A DNA stretch of 57,010 nucleotides, from positions 1 to 57,010 of the forward strand of contig SVEJ01000006.1 of assembly GCA_015057435.1 (NCBI GenBank), read 5' to 3'. The stretch is from Lachnospiraceae bacterium. GTDB lineage: Bacteria; Bacillota; Clostridia; Lachnospirales; Lachnospiraceae. The notes under the pieces are model-generated. The model saw only the letters and a program-made list of their open reading frames with translations, had not been told where the DNA came from and searched no databases. This document shows positions 1 to 10,531 of this stretch, in pieces (within the stretch, counting starts at the first letter, position 1; each line of letters opens with the position of its first letter). A program made the position numbers and the translations under genes.

Positions 1-377
1 GTGCAGCTAAGGCTATCGGTCTTGTTATCCCAGAGTTGAATGGTAAGTTAATCGGTTCTGCTCAGCGTGTTCCTACTCCAACAGGTTCTACAACAATCTT
101 AACAGCAGTTGTTAAGGGTGCTGATGTTACTGTTGATGGTATCAACGCAGCAATGAAGGCAGCAGCTAACGAGTCTTACGGTTACAATGAGGATGAAATC
201 GTTTCTTCAGATATCATCGGTATGAAGTATGGTTCTTTATTCGATGCTACTCAGACAATGGTTTCTAAGGTATCTGATGACTTATATGAGGTACAGGTAG
301 TTTCTTGGTATGATAACGAGAATTCTTATACTAGCCAGATGGTTAGAACAATTAAGTACTTCTCAGAGTTAGCATAA
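1..377 (+). CDS. gap: Glyceraldehyde-3-phosphate dehydrogenase, C-terminal part (5' end outside window)
   Basis: Open from the window edge (first full codon at base 3), so only about the last 124 residues are present. They match the C-terminal half of type I phosphorylating [16 protein letters not shown] in the catalytic domain, and [15 protein letters not shown] near the end, where the Asn contacts the NAD nicotinamide. The catalytic Cys and His lie upstream. The enzyme oxidises glyceraldehyde-3-phosphate to 1,3-bisphosphoglycerate in the cytosol. Codon choice is strongly biased (AAG, GGT, GTT, ACA), as expected for a very highly expressed gene. A strong terminator follows, so pgk and tpiA are probably also driven from their own promoter. 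Confidence 0.95.
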   Translation, partial: AAKAIGLVIPELNGKLIGSAQRVPTPTGSTTILTAVVKGADVTVDGINAAMKAAANESYGYNEDEIVSSDIIGMKYGSLFDATQTMVSKVSDDLYEVQVVSWYDNENSYTSQMVRTIKYFSELA

Positions 378-398
378 TTTAGCGAATTATTAAGACCT

Positions 399-430
399 AA
401 AAGGTCCGGTCTATATGGACCGGACCTTTT
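399..430 (+). terminator. Intrinsic terminator after gap
   Basis: Perfect 13-bp stem (399-411 with 418-430) with a 6-base loop, GC-rich core GGTCCGGTC, A-run on the left and T-run on the right. One of the strongest terminators in the window. Confidence 0.9.
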
Positions 431-475
431 ATATGTTGTGAAAACGATTCTTTTTGAAGTTTTAACTTAGAACGC

Positions 476-500
476 AAACAACGATAGCGTTGTTTATAAT
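476..500 (+). promoter_or_regulatory. Inverted repeat abutting a TATAAT box upstream of pgk
   Basis: Perfect 8-bp inverted repeat (476-483 and 488-495, loop ATAG) ends on a TATAAT at 495-500, 28 bases before the pgk start. No good -35 is seen 17 bases upstream, so the box may be an activated promoter or chance. The repeat could be an operator or a 5' UTR hairpin. Confidence 0.4.
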
Positions 501-527
501 ATTATTTAATACGAAAGGAGCATAATC

Positions 528-1727
528 ATGCTTAACAAGAAATCAGTAGATGATATTAACGTAAAGGGTAAGAAAGTATTAGTTCGTTGTGATTTTAACG
601 TACCATTAATCGATGGTAAGATTACAGACGAGAACCGTTTGGTTGCAGCACTTCCTACAATCAAGAAATTAATTGCAGATGGCGGTAAGATTATTCTTTG
701 CTCACATTTAGGAAAGGTAAAGACAGAAGAGGACAAGCAGACAAAGACACTTGCACCTGTTGCAGCTCGTTTATCAGAGTTATTGGGTCAGGAAGTTAAG
801 TTTGCAGCTGATTTAGAGGTTGTTGGTCCGAATGCTAAGGCTGCAGTTGAGGCTATGAATGATGGAGATGTTGTTCTTTTAGAGAATACACGTTTTAGAG
901 CAGAAGAGACAAAGAACGGAGAAGCTTTCTCTAAAGATTTGGCTTCTTTGTGTGATGTATTTGTTAATGATGCATTTGGTACAGCACATAGAGCACACTG
1001 TTCTAACGTTGGTGTAACAGAATATGTTGATACAGCAGTAGTTGGTTACTTAATGCAGAAGGAGATCGACTTCTTAGGTAATGCTGTTAACAATCCGGAG
1101 AGACCATTCGTAGCTATCCTTGGTGGTGCTAAGGTTTCTTCTAAGATTTCAGTTATTGAAAACTTATTGGATAAGGTTGACACATTAATCATCGGTGGTG
1201 GTATGGCTTACACATTTATGGCTGCACACGGCGAGGAAGTTGGTAAGTCTTTATTAGAGGAAGATTATAAGGATTATGCATTAGAGATGGAGAAAAAAGC
1301 TGAGGAGAAGGGTGTTAAGTTATTAATTCCTATCGATACAGTTGTTGCTGATGATTTCTCTAATGATGCAAACTATAAGGTTGTTGAGCGTGGCGGAATT
1401 CCTGCTGATATGGAAGGTCTTGATATCGGACCTAAGACAGCTGCATTATTCGCAGATGCAGTAGCCGGTGCTAAGACAGTTGTTTGGAACGGACCTATGG
1501 GATGTTTCGAGATGCCTAACTTCGCTAAGGGTACAATTGCAGTAGCAGAGGCTATGGCTAAGTTAGAGGGTGCTACAACAATCATCGGTGGTGGTGATTC
1601 TGCAGCAGCTTGTAACCAGTTAGGTTTTGGCGATAAGATGACACACATCTCTACAGGTGGTGGTGCTTCCCTTGAGTTCTTAGAGGGTAAGGAATTACCG
1701 GGTGTAGCAGCAGCTAACGATAAGTAA
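528..1727 (+). CDS. pgk: Phosphoglycerate kinase
   Basis: Full-length at 399 residues, the usual bacterial size. It transfers the acyl phosphate of 1,3-bisphosphoglycerate to ADP in glycolysis. Family landmarks: the N-terminal RCDFNVPL substrate-binding motif, the basic-patch region [11 protein letters not shown], the hinge region IGGGMAYTF, and the C-terminal nucleotide loop GGGDSAAA followed by [14 protein letters not shown]. The start has a clear GAAAGGAG site 8 bases upstream. Codons are strongly biased towards AAG for Lys, like gap and tpiA. tpiA follows after 39 bases with no terminator, so the two are probably co-transcribed. Confidence 0.98.
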   Translation: MLNKKSVDDINVKGKKVLVRCDFNVPLIDGKITDENRLVAALPTIKKLIADGGKIILCSHLGKVKTEEDKQTKTLAPVAARLSELLGQEVKFAADLEVVGPNAKAAVEAMNDGDVVLLENTRFRAEETKNGEAFSKDLASLCDVFVNDAFGTAHRAHCSNVGVTEYVDTAVVGYLMQKEIDFLGNAVNNPERPFVAILGGAKVSSKISVIENLLDKVDTLIIGGGMAYTFMAAHGEEVGKSLLEEDYKDYALEMEKKAEEKGVKLLIPIDTVVADDFSNDANYKVVERGGIPADMEGLDIGPKTAALFADAVAGAKTVVWNGPMGCFEMPNFAKGTIAVAEAMAKLEGATTIIGGGDSAAACNQLGFGDKMTHISTGGGASLEFLEGKELPGVAAANDK

Positions 1728-1766
1728 GAAACAACAAACTAGTTTAAACATAAGGAGAATATAATC

Positions 1767-2519
1767 ATGGCAAGAAGAAAAATTATTGCTGGTAACTGGA
1801 AGATGAACAAGACTCCAAGTGAGGCAGTTGCGTTAATCAACGAGTTAAAGCCATTAGTAGCAAATGATGAAGTAGATGTAGTATTTTGTGTACCTGCAAT
1901 TGATTTATCAGTAGCAATTGAGGCAGCTAAGGGTTCTAACATTGAAATTGGTGCAGAGAATATGTATTTTGAAGAGAGCGGTGCTTACACAGGTGAAATC
2001 GCTCCGAATATGTTAACTGACCTTGGTGTTAAGTATGTTATCATCGGTCACTCAGAGAGACGTGATTACTTCGCTGAGACAGATGAGACTGTTAATAAGA
2101 AAGTATTAAAGGCACTTGAGCATGGTATTACACCAATTATCTGTTGTGGTGAGTCTTTGACTCAGAGAGAGCAGGGAATTACAATTGATTGGATTCGTCA
2201 GCAGATTAAGATTGCATTCTTGAACGTAACTGCAGATCAGGCTAAGACAACTGTAATTGCTTATGAGCCAATCTGGGCAATCGGTACAGGTAAAACAGCT
2301 ACTTCTGATCAGGCACAGGAAGTTTGTGGTGCTATCCGTGAATGTATCAAGGAGATTTATGACGATGCAACAGCTGAAGCAATTCGTATTCAGTACGGCG
2401 GTTCTATGAATGCCGGTAATGCTGCAGAGTTACTTGCTAAGCCGGACATTGATGGTGGTTTAGTTGGTGGCGCTTCACTTAAGCCGGAATTTGGAGACAT
2501 CGTGAACTACAATAAGTAA
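1767..2519 (+). CDS. tpiA: Triosephosphate isomerase
   Basis: 250 residues, normal length for the TIM-barrel isomerase that interconverts dihydroxyacetone phosphate and glyceraldehyde-3-phosphate. Catalytic residues are visible: Lys in GNWKMNKT near the N-terminus, His in IIGHSERR, and the catalytic Glu in [11 protein letters not shown] leading into flexible loop 6. The phosphate-binding YGGSM and GGLVGGASL loops lie near the C-terminus. AAGGAG precedes the ATG. It is co-directional with pgk at 39 bases and closed by its own terminator. Confidence 0.98.
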   Translation: MARRKIIAGNWKMNKTPSEAVALINELKPLVANDEVDVVFCVPAIDLSVAIEAAKGSNIEIGAENMYFEESGAYTGEIAPNMLTDLGVKYVIIGHSERRDYFAETDETVNKKVLKALEHGITPIICCGESLTQREQGITIDWIRQQIKIAFLNVTADQAKTTVIAYEPIWAIGTGKTATSDQAQEVCGAIRECIKEIYDDATAEAIRIQYGGSMNAGNAAELLAKPDIDGGLVGGASLKPEFGDIVNYNK

Positions 2520-2543
2520 TTAATATTACAAGACATAAGAAAA

Positions 2544-2575
2544 CTGTCACACGGGGAACTGTGTGACAGATTTTC
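2544..2575 (+). terminator. Intrinsic terminator after tpiA
   Basis: Perfect 9-bp stem CTGTCACAC/GTGTGACAG (2544-2552 with 2561-2569) followed by ATTTTC. It closes the pgk-tpiA unit before the peptidase gene. Confidence 0.88.
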
Positions 2576-2595
2576 TTTATTAAGGATAAGGTGAA

Positions 2596-3915
2596 ATGAT
2601 GAGAGGGAATACTTTTTTTAAGATAACAATTTGCTTTATGATGACACTTTTGTGTTGCATGTTATTTGATGTAGATGCGCAAGCCGCTGAATCATTTAAA
2701 GCAACAGCAACTTGTCAAAAAGGACAAACAATTAAGATAGTAATCACAGCACCTGAGGATGGCTCTGTGCCTGATGGATATGATATTTTTCGTATGAATC
2801 CTGAAACGAATCAGTACGAATTTGTTGATTCTATGGATTTGTTTGAATATGGATTAGGAGAGTATCGGATTTATGACGATTCCGATGATACGGTTAGTTT
2901 GGGGTATGATGTTTTGTTCCAACATGAGATTGGAAAGACATATACATATCTGATAAAATCATTTACTTATAATGAAGAATACAAAGATTTTTATTGTGAT
3001 TTCGAATTGACTTACGAAGAACTTTTGGAGTATAAGACATATGTCGAAGAAGTTACTGCAACAGTTGTTGCTTGTGGAGATGCACCGGAATGGGTAAGCG
3101 GTAAACGAAGCGGAAAACTTGGTGCAAAGCTTGTTTGGAATCAAGATGAAAATGCAGATGGATATATCATTTATTATGTACAGGATTATACCAAGAAGAG
3201 TAAGTACAAACCGGTAGATATTAATGATACAAAAGCATTCAAAGTGCTAAAAGAAATTGACTCTAATTCGATTACATCAGCTGAGTTTACAAAACTGATG
3301 AATGGTGTAACGTATACATATAGAATTTGTTCTTATCGTTATATTGATGATCAAAAAGTAATAAGTCTTATGTCTGAACCGAAATCTGTTTTGATGGATT
3401 ACTATTCATACAACGGAGAATCATATAAGAAAAAGATTAAGCGAGCATTTGGTTCGGAGAAAAAGAAAAGAAGAAATTTTGCGACATCTTCTAAAGCTGA
3501 AAAGCAGATGAAGACGATTAAGATCAAAGTATGGGATTTCAAAAATGGAAGAAAGGGAAAGAAGATTACAAAAACGAAGTACCTTACTGTTAACAAGCGA
3601 TTAGCACCTTCAATTAAGGCAATGTTTGACGAGATATACAAAGCAAAAGAAAAACAGGTGATCAAGGATATCAGCTCTTATAGCTATCGCTATGGAGAGC
3701 ATATGTATGGCATGGCAATTGATATTAATCCGAACGAGAATTATATGGTTGATGGCAAAGCTGTGTTAGCGGGTAGTTTTTGGAATCCGAAAAAGAGCAA
3801 GTATTCGATTCCGCTTAATTGCGAGACAGTTCGAATTATGCAAAGGTACGGTTTTAGAAGAGGATTCTGGGGTGATCGTAAAGATTACATGCATTTTTCT
3901 TATTTTGGAACATAA
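2596..3915 (+). CDS. Secreted M15-family D-Ala-D-Ala carboxypeptidase-like protein
   Basis: 439 residues. A signal peptide with a hydrophobic core of about residues 9-24 ends near DAQAAES. The middle holds two stretches that look like fibronectin-III or other beta-sandwich domains (about 40-85 and 165-265). The C-terminal 120 residues carry the zinc-peptidase signature of the M15/VanY family: His369 and Asp376 in EHMYGMAIDIN and His433 in DYMHF. This domain usually cleaves D-Ala-D-Ala or related peptidoglycan cross-links. The start at 2596 has AAGGTGA upstream. It is flanked by glycolytic genes but separated from tpiA by a terminator, so a metabolic link is not implied. Confidence 0.82.
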   Translation: MMRGNTFFKITICFMMTLLCCMLFDVDAQAAESFKATATCQKGQTIKIVITAPEDGSVPDGYDIFRMNPETNQYEFVDSMDLFEYGLGEYRIYDDSDDTVSLGYDVLFQHEIGKTYTYLIKSFTYNEEYKDFYCDFELTYEELLEYKTYVEEVTATVVACGDAPEWVSGKRSGKLGAKLVWNQDENADGYIIYYVQDYTKKSKYKPVDINDTKAFKVLKEIDSNSITSAEFTKLMNGVTYTYRICSYRYIDDQKVISLMSEPKSVLMDYYSYNGESYKKKIKRAFGSEKKKRRNFATSSKAEKQMKTIKIKVWDFKNGRKGKKITKTKYLTVNKRLAPSIKAMFDEIYKAKEKQVIKDISSYSYRYGEHMYGMAIDINPNENYMVDGKAVLAGSFWNPKKSKYSIPLNCETVRIMQRYGFRRGFWGDRKDYMHFSYFGT

Positions 3916-3923
3916 GTTTATCC

Positions 3924-3952
3924 TTGTTTTATAAGGGTAAAGCGAGTATAAT
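3924..3952 (+). promoter_or_regulatory. Promoter for nfnAB
   Basis: TTGTTT at 3924-3929, a 17-base spacer, and TATAAT at 3947-3952. The start codon is 40 bases downstream. The -35 and spacer overlap a weak hairpin (3917-3925 with 3933-3941) that lacks a T-run. Confidence 0.65.
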
Positions 3953-3992
3953 ATTTACCGTATATTTATAACATTAGGAAAGAGGTATCAAA

Positions 3993-4814
3993 ATGTACAA
4001 AATCGTTAGTAAAGAAACGCTTAACAGTGCAGTTGAGTTGATGGAGATTGAGGCTCCATTTGTTGCAAACAAATGTGAGGCAGGACAGTTTATTATTGTT
4101 CGTGTTGATGAAGATGGTGAGAGAGTACCTCTTACAATCGCTGATTATGACAGAGAAAGAAAAACAGTAACTATTATTTACCAGGTGGTTGGTTATTCTA
4201 CAGAATTGTTATCAAAGAAACAGGTTGGTGAATATGTAGAAGATTTTGTCGGTCCGTTAGGAATGCCGGCACCACTTCATAAATGTGATCATGTTGTTGG
4301 TGTTGCAGGCGGTGTAGGTGCTGCACCACTTTACCCACAGCTTAGAAAGCTTCATGAGATGGGTGTGAAAGTAGATGTAATTATTGGTGGTCGTTCTGCA
4401 GAATTTGTAATTATGAAAGAGAAATTTGAAGAATTTTGTGATAATGTATATATTGCTACCGATGATGGAAGCTTGGGAACAAAGGGATTTGTTACTACTG
4501 TTTTACAGGAATTGATTGATAAGGGTGAGAAGATTGATGAAGTAATCGCAATCGGACCGCTTATCATGATGAAGAATGTTGTAAACGTAACAAAACCTCT
4601 TAATATTCCAACAGGAGTTTCGCTTAATCCGGTTATGATTGATGGAACAGGAATGTGTGGAGGATGTCGTGTGACTGTTGGCGGTGAGACAAAGTTTGCT
4701 TGTGTAGATGGTCCTGACTTTGACGGATTCTTAGTTGATTTCGACGAGTGTATGAAGAGACAGGGTATGTTCAAGGAAGAAGAACATGAATGTCGTATGA
4801 AAAATGCACAGTAA
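3993..4814 (+). CDS. nfnA: NADH-dependent ferredoxin:NADP oxidoreductase subunit A (sulfide dehydrogenase-like FAD/[2Fe-2S] subunit)
   Basis: 273 residues, the size of NfnA/SudB and of archaeal sulfide dehydrogenase subunits in the ferredoxin-reductase superfamily. An N-terminal FAD barrel (about 1-95, with RVPLTIADYD as flavin-binding strand) is followed by a nucleotide-binding fold beginning VVGVAGGVGAAPLYP. The C-terminal GTGMCGGCRVT... FACVDGP supplies the Cys ligands of a [2Fe-2S] cluster. With the next gene it should form the cytosolic NfnAB complex, which couples NADH and reduced ferredoxin to NADP+ reduction by flavin-based electron bifurcation. The gene order nfnA-nfnB, 24 bases apart, is typical of Clostridia. 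Confidence 0.85.
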   Translation: MYKIVSKETLNSAVELMEIEAPFVANKCEAGQFIIVRVDEDGERVPLTIADYDRERKTVTIIYQVVGYSTELLSKKQVGEYVEDFVGPLGMPAPLHKCDHVVGVAGGVGAAPLYPQLRKLHEMGVKVDVIIGGRSAEFVIMKEKFEEFCDNVYIATDDGSLGTKGFVTTVLQELIDKGEKIDEVIAIGPLIMMKNVVNVTKPLNIPTGVSLNPVMIDGTGMCGGCRVTVGGETKFACVDGPDFDGFLVDFDECMKRQGMFKEEEHECRMKNAQ

Positions 4815-4838
4815 TGAATGGATAAAGGAGATTTCACA

Positions 4839-6230
4839 ATGGAAAGAAATATGAGTATGACAAAAGTTGTAATGCCGGAGCAAGATCCTAATGTTCGTAA
4901 TAAGAACTTTTCAGAGGTTGCACTTGGATATACAAAAGAAATGGCGATGGAAGAGGCTGCAAGATGTTTGAACTGTAAGCATAAGCCTTGTATGGATGGA
5001 TGTCCGGTTAATGTTCCGATTCCGGGCTTTATTGAGAAGGTAGCCGAAGGAGATTTTGAGGCTGCTTATGAGATTATTACAAGCGAGAATGCACTTCCTG
5101 CAATCTGCGGTCGTGTATGTCCACAGGAAAATCAGTGTGAAGGCAAGTGTGTTCGTGCCATTAAGGGTGAAGCTGTTGCAATCGGTCGTTTGGAGCGTTT
5201 CGTTGCTGATTATCATATGGCAAATGCAACTGCTACAGAAGTGAAGATTGAGAAGAATGGTAAGAAGGTTGCAGTTGTAGGTTCAGGTCCTGCAGGTATT
5301 ACATGTGCCGGTGAGTTGATTAAGAAGGGATATGAGGTAACTGTATTTGAAGCCCTACATAAAGCAGGCGGTGTATTAAGCTATGGTATTCCTGAATTCC
5401 GTTTACCAAAAGATTTGGTTGCAAAGGAAATCGAAACAGTAGAAAAATTAGGTGTTAAGATTGAAACGAATGTAATTGTTGGTCGTTCCGTAACGATTGA
5501 TGAGTTGATGGAAGACGGATACGAAGCAGTATTTGTAGGTTCTGGAGCAGGTCTTCCTAGATTCCTTAATATACCTGGTGAGAACTTACTTGGTGTATAT
5601 TCAGCAAATGAGTTCTTGACTCGTGTGAATTTGATGAAGGCGTTTAAGTTCCCTGAAGCTCCTACACCTGTTAAGGTAGGAAAGAAGGTTGCAGTTGTAG
5701 GTGCCGGTAATGTTGCAATGGATGCTGCAAGAACTGCAAAGCGTCTTGGTGCTGAAGAAGTATATATTGTATATAGACGTTCAGAGGAAGAACTTCCTGC
5801 AAGAGCAGAAGAAGTACATCACGCAAAAGAAGAAGGTATTATCTTCAAGTTGCTTAATAATCCTTGTGCAATCCACGGTGAAGATGGCTGGGTAACAGGA
5901 ATGGAAGTAATTAAGCAAGAGTTAGGAGAGCCTGATGCATCAGGAAGACGTTCTCCACAGCCTGTAGAAGGTTCGAATTATATTATTGATGTAGATACGG
6001 TTGTAATTGCGATTGGTCAGAGTCCAAATCCATTGATTCGTCAGACTACACCGGGATTGGATGTACAAAGATGGGGCGGAATCATTGTTGATGAGGATAC
6101 AATGAAGACAAGTAAAGATGGCGTGTATGCAGGTGGAGATACTGTTACAGGTGCTGCTACAGTTATTCTTGCGATGGGTGCCGGTAAGAAGGCAGCTAAG
6201 GCAATTGATGAGTATTTATCATCAAAATAA
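4839..6230 (+). CDS. nfnB: NfnB / NADPH-dependent glutamate synthase small-subunit-like flavoprotein
   Basis: 463 residues from the ATG at 4839, chosen because AAAGGAG (4824-4830) sits just upstream; an upstream in-frame ATG at 4818 has no such site. The N-terminal Cys-rich region (CLNCKHKPCMDGCPVN, CGRVCPQENQCEGKC) binds [4Fe-4S] clusters. Then come an FAD-binding VVGSGPAGI motif and an NADP-binding VVGAGNVAMDAA motif, ending with the FAD-contacting GVYAGGDTVTGA. These are also the features of GltD. The adjacent nfnA and the absence of a large GltB subunit favour NfnB, but a homotetrameric GltA-type glutamate synthase cannot be excluded. Confidence 0.83.
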   Translation: MERNMSMTKVVMPEQDPNVRNKNFSEVALGYTKEMAMEEAARCLNCKHKPCMDGCPVNVPIPGFIEKVAEGDFEAAYEIITSENALPAICGRVCPQENQCEGKCVRAIKGEAVAIGRLERFVADYHMANATATEVKIEKNGKKVAVVGSGPAGITCAGELIKKGYEVTVFEALHKAGGVLSYGIPEFRLPKDLVAKEIETVEKLGVKIETNVIVGRSVTIDELMEDGYEAVFVGSGAGLPRFLNIPGENLLGVYSANEFLTRVNLMKAFKFPEAPTPVKVGKKVAVVGAGNVAMDAARTAKRLGAEEVYIVYRRSEEELPARAEEVHHAKEEGIIFKLLNNPCAIHGEDGWVTGMEVIKQELGEPDASGRRSPQPVEGSNYIIDVDTVVIAIGQSPNPLIRQTTPGLDVQRWGGIIVDEDTMKTSKDGVYAGGDTVTGAATVILAMGAGKKAAKAIDEYLSSK

Positions 6231-6284
6231 TACATCATACATAACATGCATATGTTTTGGATGAGTGCTTTGTTTGAATGATTT

Positions 6285-6327
6285 GATTACCCGGTGGTAA
6301 AGCAGTTTGCTATCGGGTAATCTTTTT
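6285..6327 (+). terminator. Intrinsic terminator after nfnAB
   Basis: Perfect 9-bp stem GATTACCCG/CGGGTAATC (6285-6293 with 6314-6322) followed directly by TTTTT. Confidence 0.85.
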
Positions 6328-6367
6328 GTAGCTTTATAATTTGATTTGCAAAAATGGAGGATACATT

Positions 6368-6865
6368 ATGTTTGATAATTCATTTTACGAAATGGCTGTA
6401 AAGTCAAGAGCGATGGGAGATTATTATCTTAAGATGGTAATTGGAGTTATTGTTACAGTATTCGGCGTGTTGGCATTTCCGTATATTGGTGCGATTGCGC
6501 TGATTATTGTTGTCATTGGTCTTTACATTGTTATAACTTATGCACAAGATAAGAATGTAGAATACGAGTATACATTTACGGATAGTAGCGTTGAGATTGC
6601 TGCAATTATGAACGCAAGCAAGAGAAAAGAAGTATTTTCTTTTGATATGGAGCAGGTGACAATGATTGTTCCGTTAGGTTCAAAGCGTATTGAGAACGAA
6701 AGCTTTTCTAAAAAAAGAGATTATTCTTCAGCTAAGAGAGAAGATCAGGTGTATTGTTTTGTTGTTGAAAATGATAAGCAAAAGCAATTGGTTATGTTAG
6801 AGCCGGATGAGAAGGCATTGAAGCATATCAAAACCTACGGACGTAACAAGATGTATAACGACTAA
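6368..6865 (+). CDS. Small membrane protein with cytosolic C-terminal domain (DUF6106-like)
   Basis: 165 residues from the ATG at 6368, which has TGGAGG at 6355-6360; a TTG start at 6341 is less likely. Two adjacent hydrophobic segments (about residues 22-40 and 43-60) form a membrane hairpin. A roughly 100-residue polar domain follows, with alternating strands and a basic patch around SFSKKRDYSSAKRED. It resembles uncharacterised Lachnospiraceae proteins that I would place in DUF6106, from memory. The last third has a PH-like beta-rich feel, but no catalytic motif is visible. It lies between the nfnAB terminator and the kinase gene. Confidence 0.6.
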   Translation: MFDNSFYEMAVKSRAMGDYYLKMVIGVIVTVFGVLAFPYIGAIALIIVVIGLYIVITYAQDKNVEYEYTFTDSSVEIAAIMNASKRKEVFSFDMEQVTMIVPLGSKRIENESFSKKRDYSSAKREDQVYCFVVENDKQKQLVMLEPDEKALKHIKTYGRNKMYND

Positions 6866-6937
6866 ATCTATAATCTAAGATTTATGATACGTGCGATGTG
6901 AAATGCAATGCGTTTGATATGAAAAGAGAGATGAAAC

Positions 6938-7435
6938 ATGAAGGATAATATTGTTTTGATTGGAATGCCGAGTTGCGGGAAAAGTACAATAGGTGTTGTT
7001 TTGGCAAAAGTGTTGGGATATCGCTTTGTAGATTCAGATCTGGTAATTCAGGAACGAACCGGGAAGCTTCTTAGTGAAATTATAGAGGAAGAAGGACTAG
7101 AAGCATTTAATCAGATAGAGAATGAAATTAATGCTTCTTTGGATTATCATAAGGCAATCATTGCTACAGGTGGTAGTGTAATTTATGGAAAAAAGGCTAT
7201 GGAACATTTGCGTTCTATTGGAAAGATTGTATATATTGAACTACCATTCGAAACACTCAAGGAACGAATTGGTGATTTGAATGCAAGGGGCGTTTCCATT
7301 AAAGAAGGACAAAGTTTTAGGCAATTATATGAAGAACGAAAGCCGTTATATGAACAATATGCGGATGTTACGATTTCTGCAGACGGATTATCGATTCGTG
7401 AGGTTGTTTCTCGTTTGAAAGAGCAATTACAATGA
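6938..7435 (+). CDS. Shikimate kinase-like P-loop kinase (lacks shikimate-binding Arg58)
   Basis: 165 residues, the size of AroK. The Walker A loop GMPSCGKST (residues 9-17), the DSD motif with Asp34 and the ERKPLYEQ segment with its conserved Arg fit the shikimate kinase family. However Arg58, which in characterised enzymes holds the shikimate carboxylate, is Asn58 here. The GGG motif is GGS (78-80), and the lid Arg-Pro motif is not apparent (NARGVSIKEG). The protein is therefore a kinase of this fold whose substrate may not be shikimate, although automatic annotation will say AroK. aroC is 43 kb away, so there is no aromatic-pathway operon here. The gpmI promoter begins immediately after the stop. 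Confidence 0.75.
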   Translation: MKDNIVLIGMPSCGKSTIGVVLAKVLGYRFVDSDLVIQERTGKLLSEIIEEEGLEAFNQIENEINASLDYHKAIIATGGSVIYGKKAMEHLRSIGKIVYIELPFETLKERIGDLNARGVSIKEGQSFRQLYEERKPLYEQYADVTISADGLSIREVVSRLKEQLQ

Positions 7436-7464
7436 TTGACATTTTGTTCGGATGATAATATTAT
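7436..7464 (+). promoter_or_regulatory. Promoter for gpmI
   Basis: Consensus TTGACA (7436-7441) starts at the base after the preceding stop codon. A 17-base spacer leads to TATTAT (7459-7464). The gpmI start is 53 bases downstream with AAAGGAGA before it. Confidence 0.8.
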
Positions 7465-7516
7465 ATAGTGTGCGTGATTTATATTATGTAAGAACATATA
7501 ATAAAGGAGATATATT

Positions 7517-9055
7517 ATGAGTAAGAAACCGGTTGTTTTAATGGTACTTGATGGTTATGGATTGAATGATAAGACAGAAGGAAATGCAATTGCAATGGCA
7601 AACACTCCTGTTATGGATAAGCTTATGGCAGAATGTCCTTTTGTTCCTGGTAATGCATCGGGCTTAGCAGTAGGTTTGCCGGATGGTCAGATGGGTAATT
7701 CGGAAGTTGGACATATGAATATTGGTGCAGGTCGAATTATATATCAGGATTTGACTTCTATTACAAAAGCAATTGAAGATGGTGATTTCTATGAAAATGA
7801 AGCGATGCTTAATGCAATTGAGAATTGTAAGAAGAATGGCTCGGATCTTCATTTGTGGGGATTATTATCAGATGGTGGTGTACATAGCCACAATACCCAT
7901 GTGTATGGTATTTTAGAGTTATGTAAGAAACAAGGATTAAGTAATGTATATGTTCATCCATTCTTAGATGGTCGTGACACACCTCCTGCTTCAGGTAAGG
8001 ATTATGTTGCTGAACTTGTTGCTAAGATGGAAGAGATTGGTGTTGGTAAGGTTGCTTCTTTATCAGGTCGTTACTATGCAATGGATAGAGATAATCGTTG
8101 GGATCGTGTAGAGAAGGCTTATGCTGCACTTGTGTATGGTGAGGGTGAGAAGGCTACAGACCCTGTTCAGGCAATGGCAGATTCCTATGAAAAGGATGTA
8201 ACAGATGAGTTTGTTCTTCCTACCGTAATAATGGATGGAGACAAGCCTGTTGCTACAGTTAAGCCAAATGATTCAGTTATCTTCTACAACTTCCGTCCGG
8301 ATCGTGCAAGAGAGATTACGAGAGCATTTTGTGATGATGCCTTTGATGGTTTTGAGAGAAAGAATGGCCGTATGCCGCTTACTTATGTATGTTTCAAAGA
8401 CTATGATGAGTCAATTGAGAATAAACTTGTTGCATTCAAAAAGCAGTCAATTGAAAATACATTTGGTGAGTATCTTGCAAAGATGGGTAAGAAGCAGTTG
8501 CGTCTTGCTGAGACAGAAAAATATGCACATGTTACGTTCTTCTTCAATGGTGGTGTGGAAGAACCAAACAAAGATGAAGCAAGAACATTAGTAAAATCAC
8601 CTGCAGTTGCAACTTATGATTTGCAGCCTGAGATGAGCGCACCTGAAGTTGGCGAAAAATTGACCGCAGCAATTACAAGTGATGAATACGATGTTATTAT
8701 TATTAACTTTGCGAACCCTGATATGGTAGGCCATACAGGTGTGATTGAAGCGGCTGTAACTGCGGTTGAAAGAATTGATGCATGTGTTGGAGCTGCTGTT
8801 GAAGCTGTGAAGCGTGTAGATGGTGTTATGTTTATCTGTGCTGATCATGGTAATGCAGAGAAGATGGTAGACTACGAAACAGGTGAACCACATACCGCAC
8901 ATACAACGAATCCTGTGCCATTTATCTTAGTGAATTATGGCGATGTGAAGCTTCGTGAGGGTGGATGTCTTGCAGATATCGCACCAACTTTATTAGAGAT
9001 TATGGAACTTCCGCAGCCTGCTGAGATGACAGGAAAGAGCTTGTTAGTAAAATAA
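7517..9055 (+). CDS. gpmI: 2,3-bisphosphoglycerate-independent phosphoglycerate mutase
   Basis: 512 residues, the normal size for iPGM. It interconverts 3- and 2-phosphoglycerate through a phosphoserine intermediate using two Mn ions. The N-terminal metal site is VLDGYGL; the nucleophilic Ser is in GNSEVGHMNIG, at about residue 62. The phosphotransferase insert includes HPFLDGRDTPP and FYNFRPDRAREI. The second metal cluster is NFANPDMVGHTG and CADHGNAEKM near the C-terminus. It sits in a glycolytic neighbourhood with its own promoter and terminator, and shares the high-expression codon bias of pgk. Confidence 0.97.
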   Translation: MSKKPVVLMVLDGYGLNDKTEGNAIAMANTPVMDKLMAECPFVPGNASGLAVGLPDGQMGNSEVGHMNIGAGRIIYQDLTSITKAIEDGDFYENEAMLNAIENCKKNGSDLHLWGLLSDGGVHSHNTHVYGILELCKKQGLSNVYVHPFLDGRDTPPASGKDYVAELVAKMEEIGVGKVASLSGRYYAMDRDNRWDRVEKAYAALVYGEGEKATDPVQAMADSYEKDVTDEFVLPTVIMDGDKPVATVKPNDSVIFYNFRPDRAREITRAFCDDAFDGFERKNGRMPLTYVCFKDYDESIENKLVAFKKQSIENTFGEYLAKMGKKQLRLAETEKYAHVTFFFNGGVEEPNKDEARTLVKSPAVATYDLQPEMSAPEVGEKLTAAITSDEYDVIIINFANPDMVGHTGVIEAAVTAVERIDACVGAAVEAVKRVDGVMFICADHGNAEKMVDYETGEPHTAHTTNPVPFILVNYGDVKLREGGCLADIAPTLLEIMELPQPAEMTGKSLLVK

Positions 9056-9100
9056 TTATTAGATGAATTTTAATAGACATAATAAGTATGTCTTGAAAAA

Positions 9101-9125
9101 GTCCGAAGTTTTCTTCGGACTTTTG
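9101..9125 (+). terminator. Intrinsic terminator after gpmI
   Basis: 8-bp stem GTCCGAAG/CTTCGGAC (9101-9108 with 9113-9120), 4-base loop, A-run before and TTTTG after. Confidence 0.9.
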
Positions 9126-9159
9126 TTTATTTAGAAAGTAAGATGTAGTAATTTTATGA

Positions 9160-10512
<1,353 letters not shown>

Positions 10513-10531
10513 ATAAAAATATAATTAATGC

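Noticed and set aside
4839-6230. Glutamate synthase small subunit (gltD) with a missing gltB
   Set aside because: The upstream FAD/[2Fe-2S] subunit gives the NfnAB pairing, and no large synthase subunit is present; kept only as an alternative.
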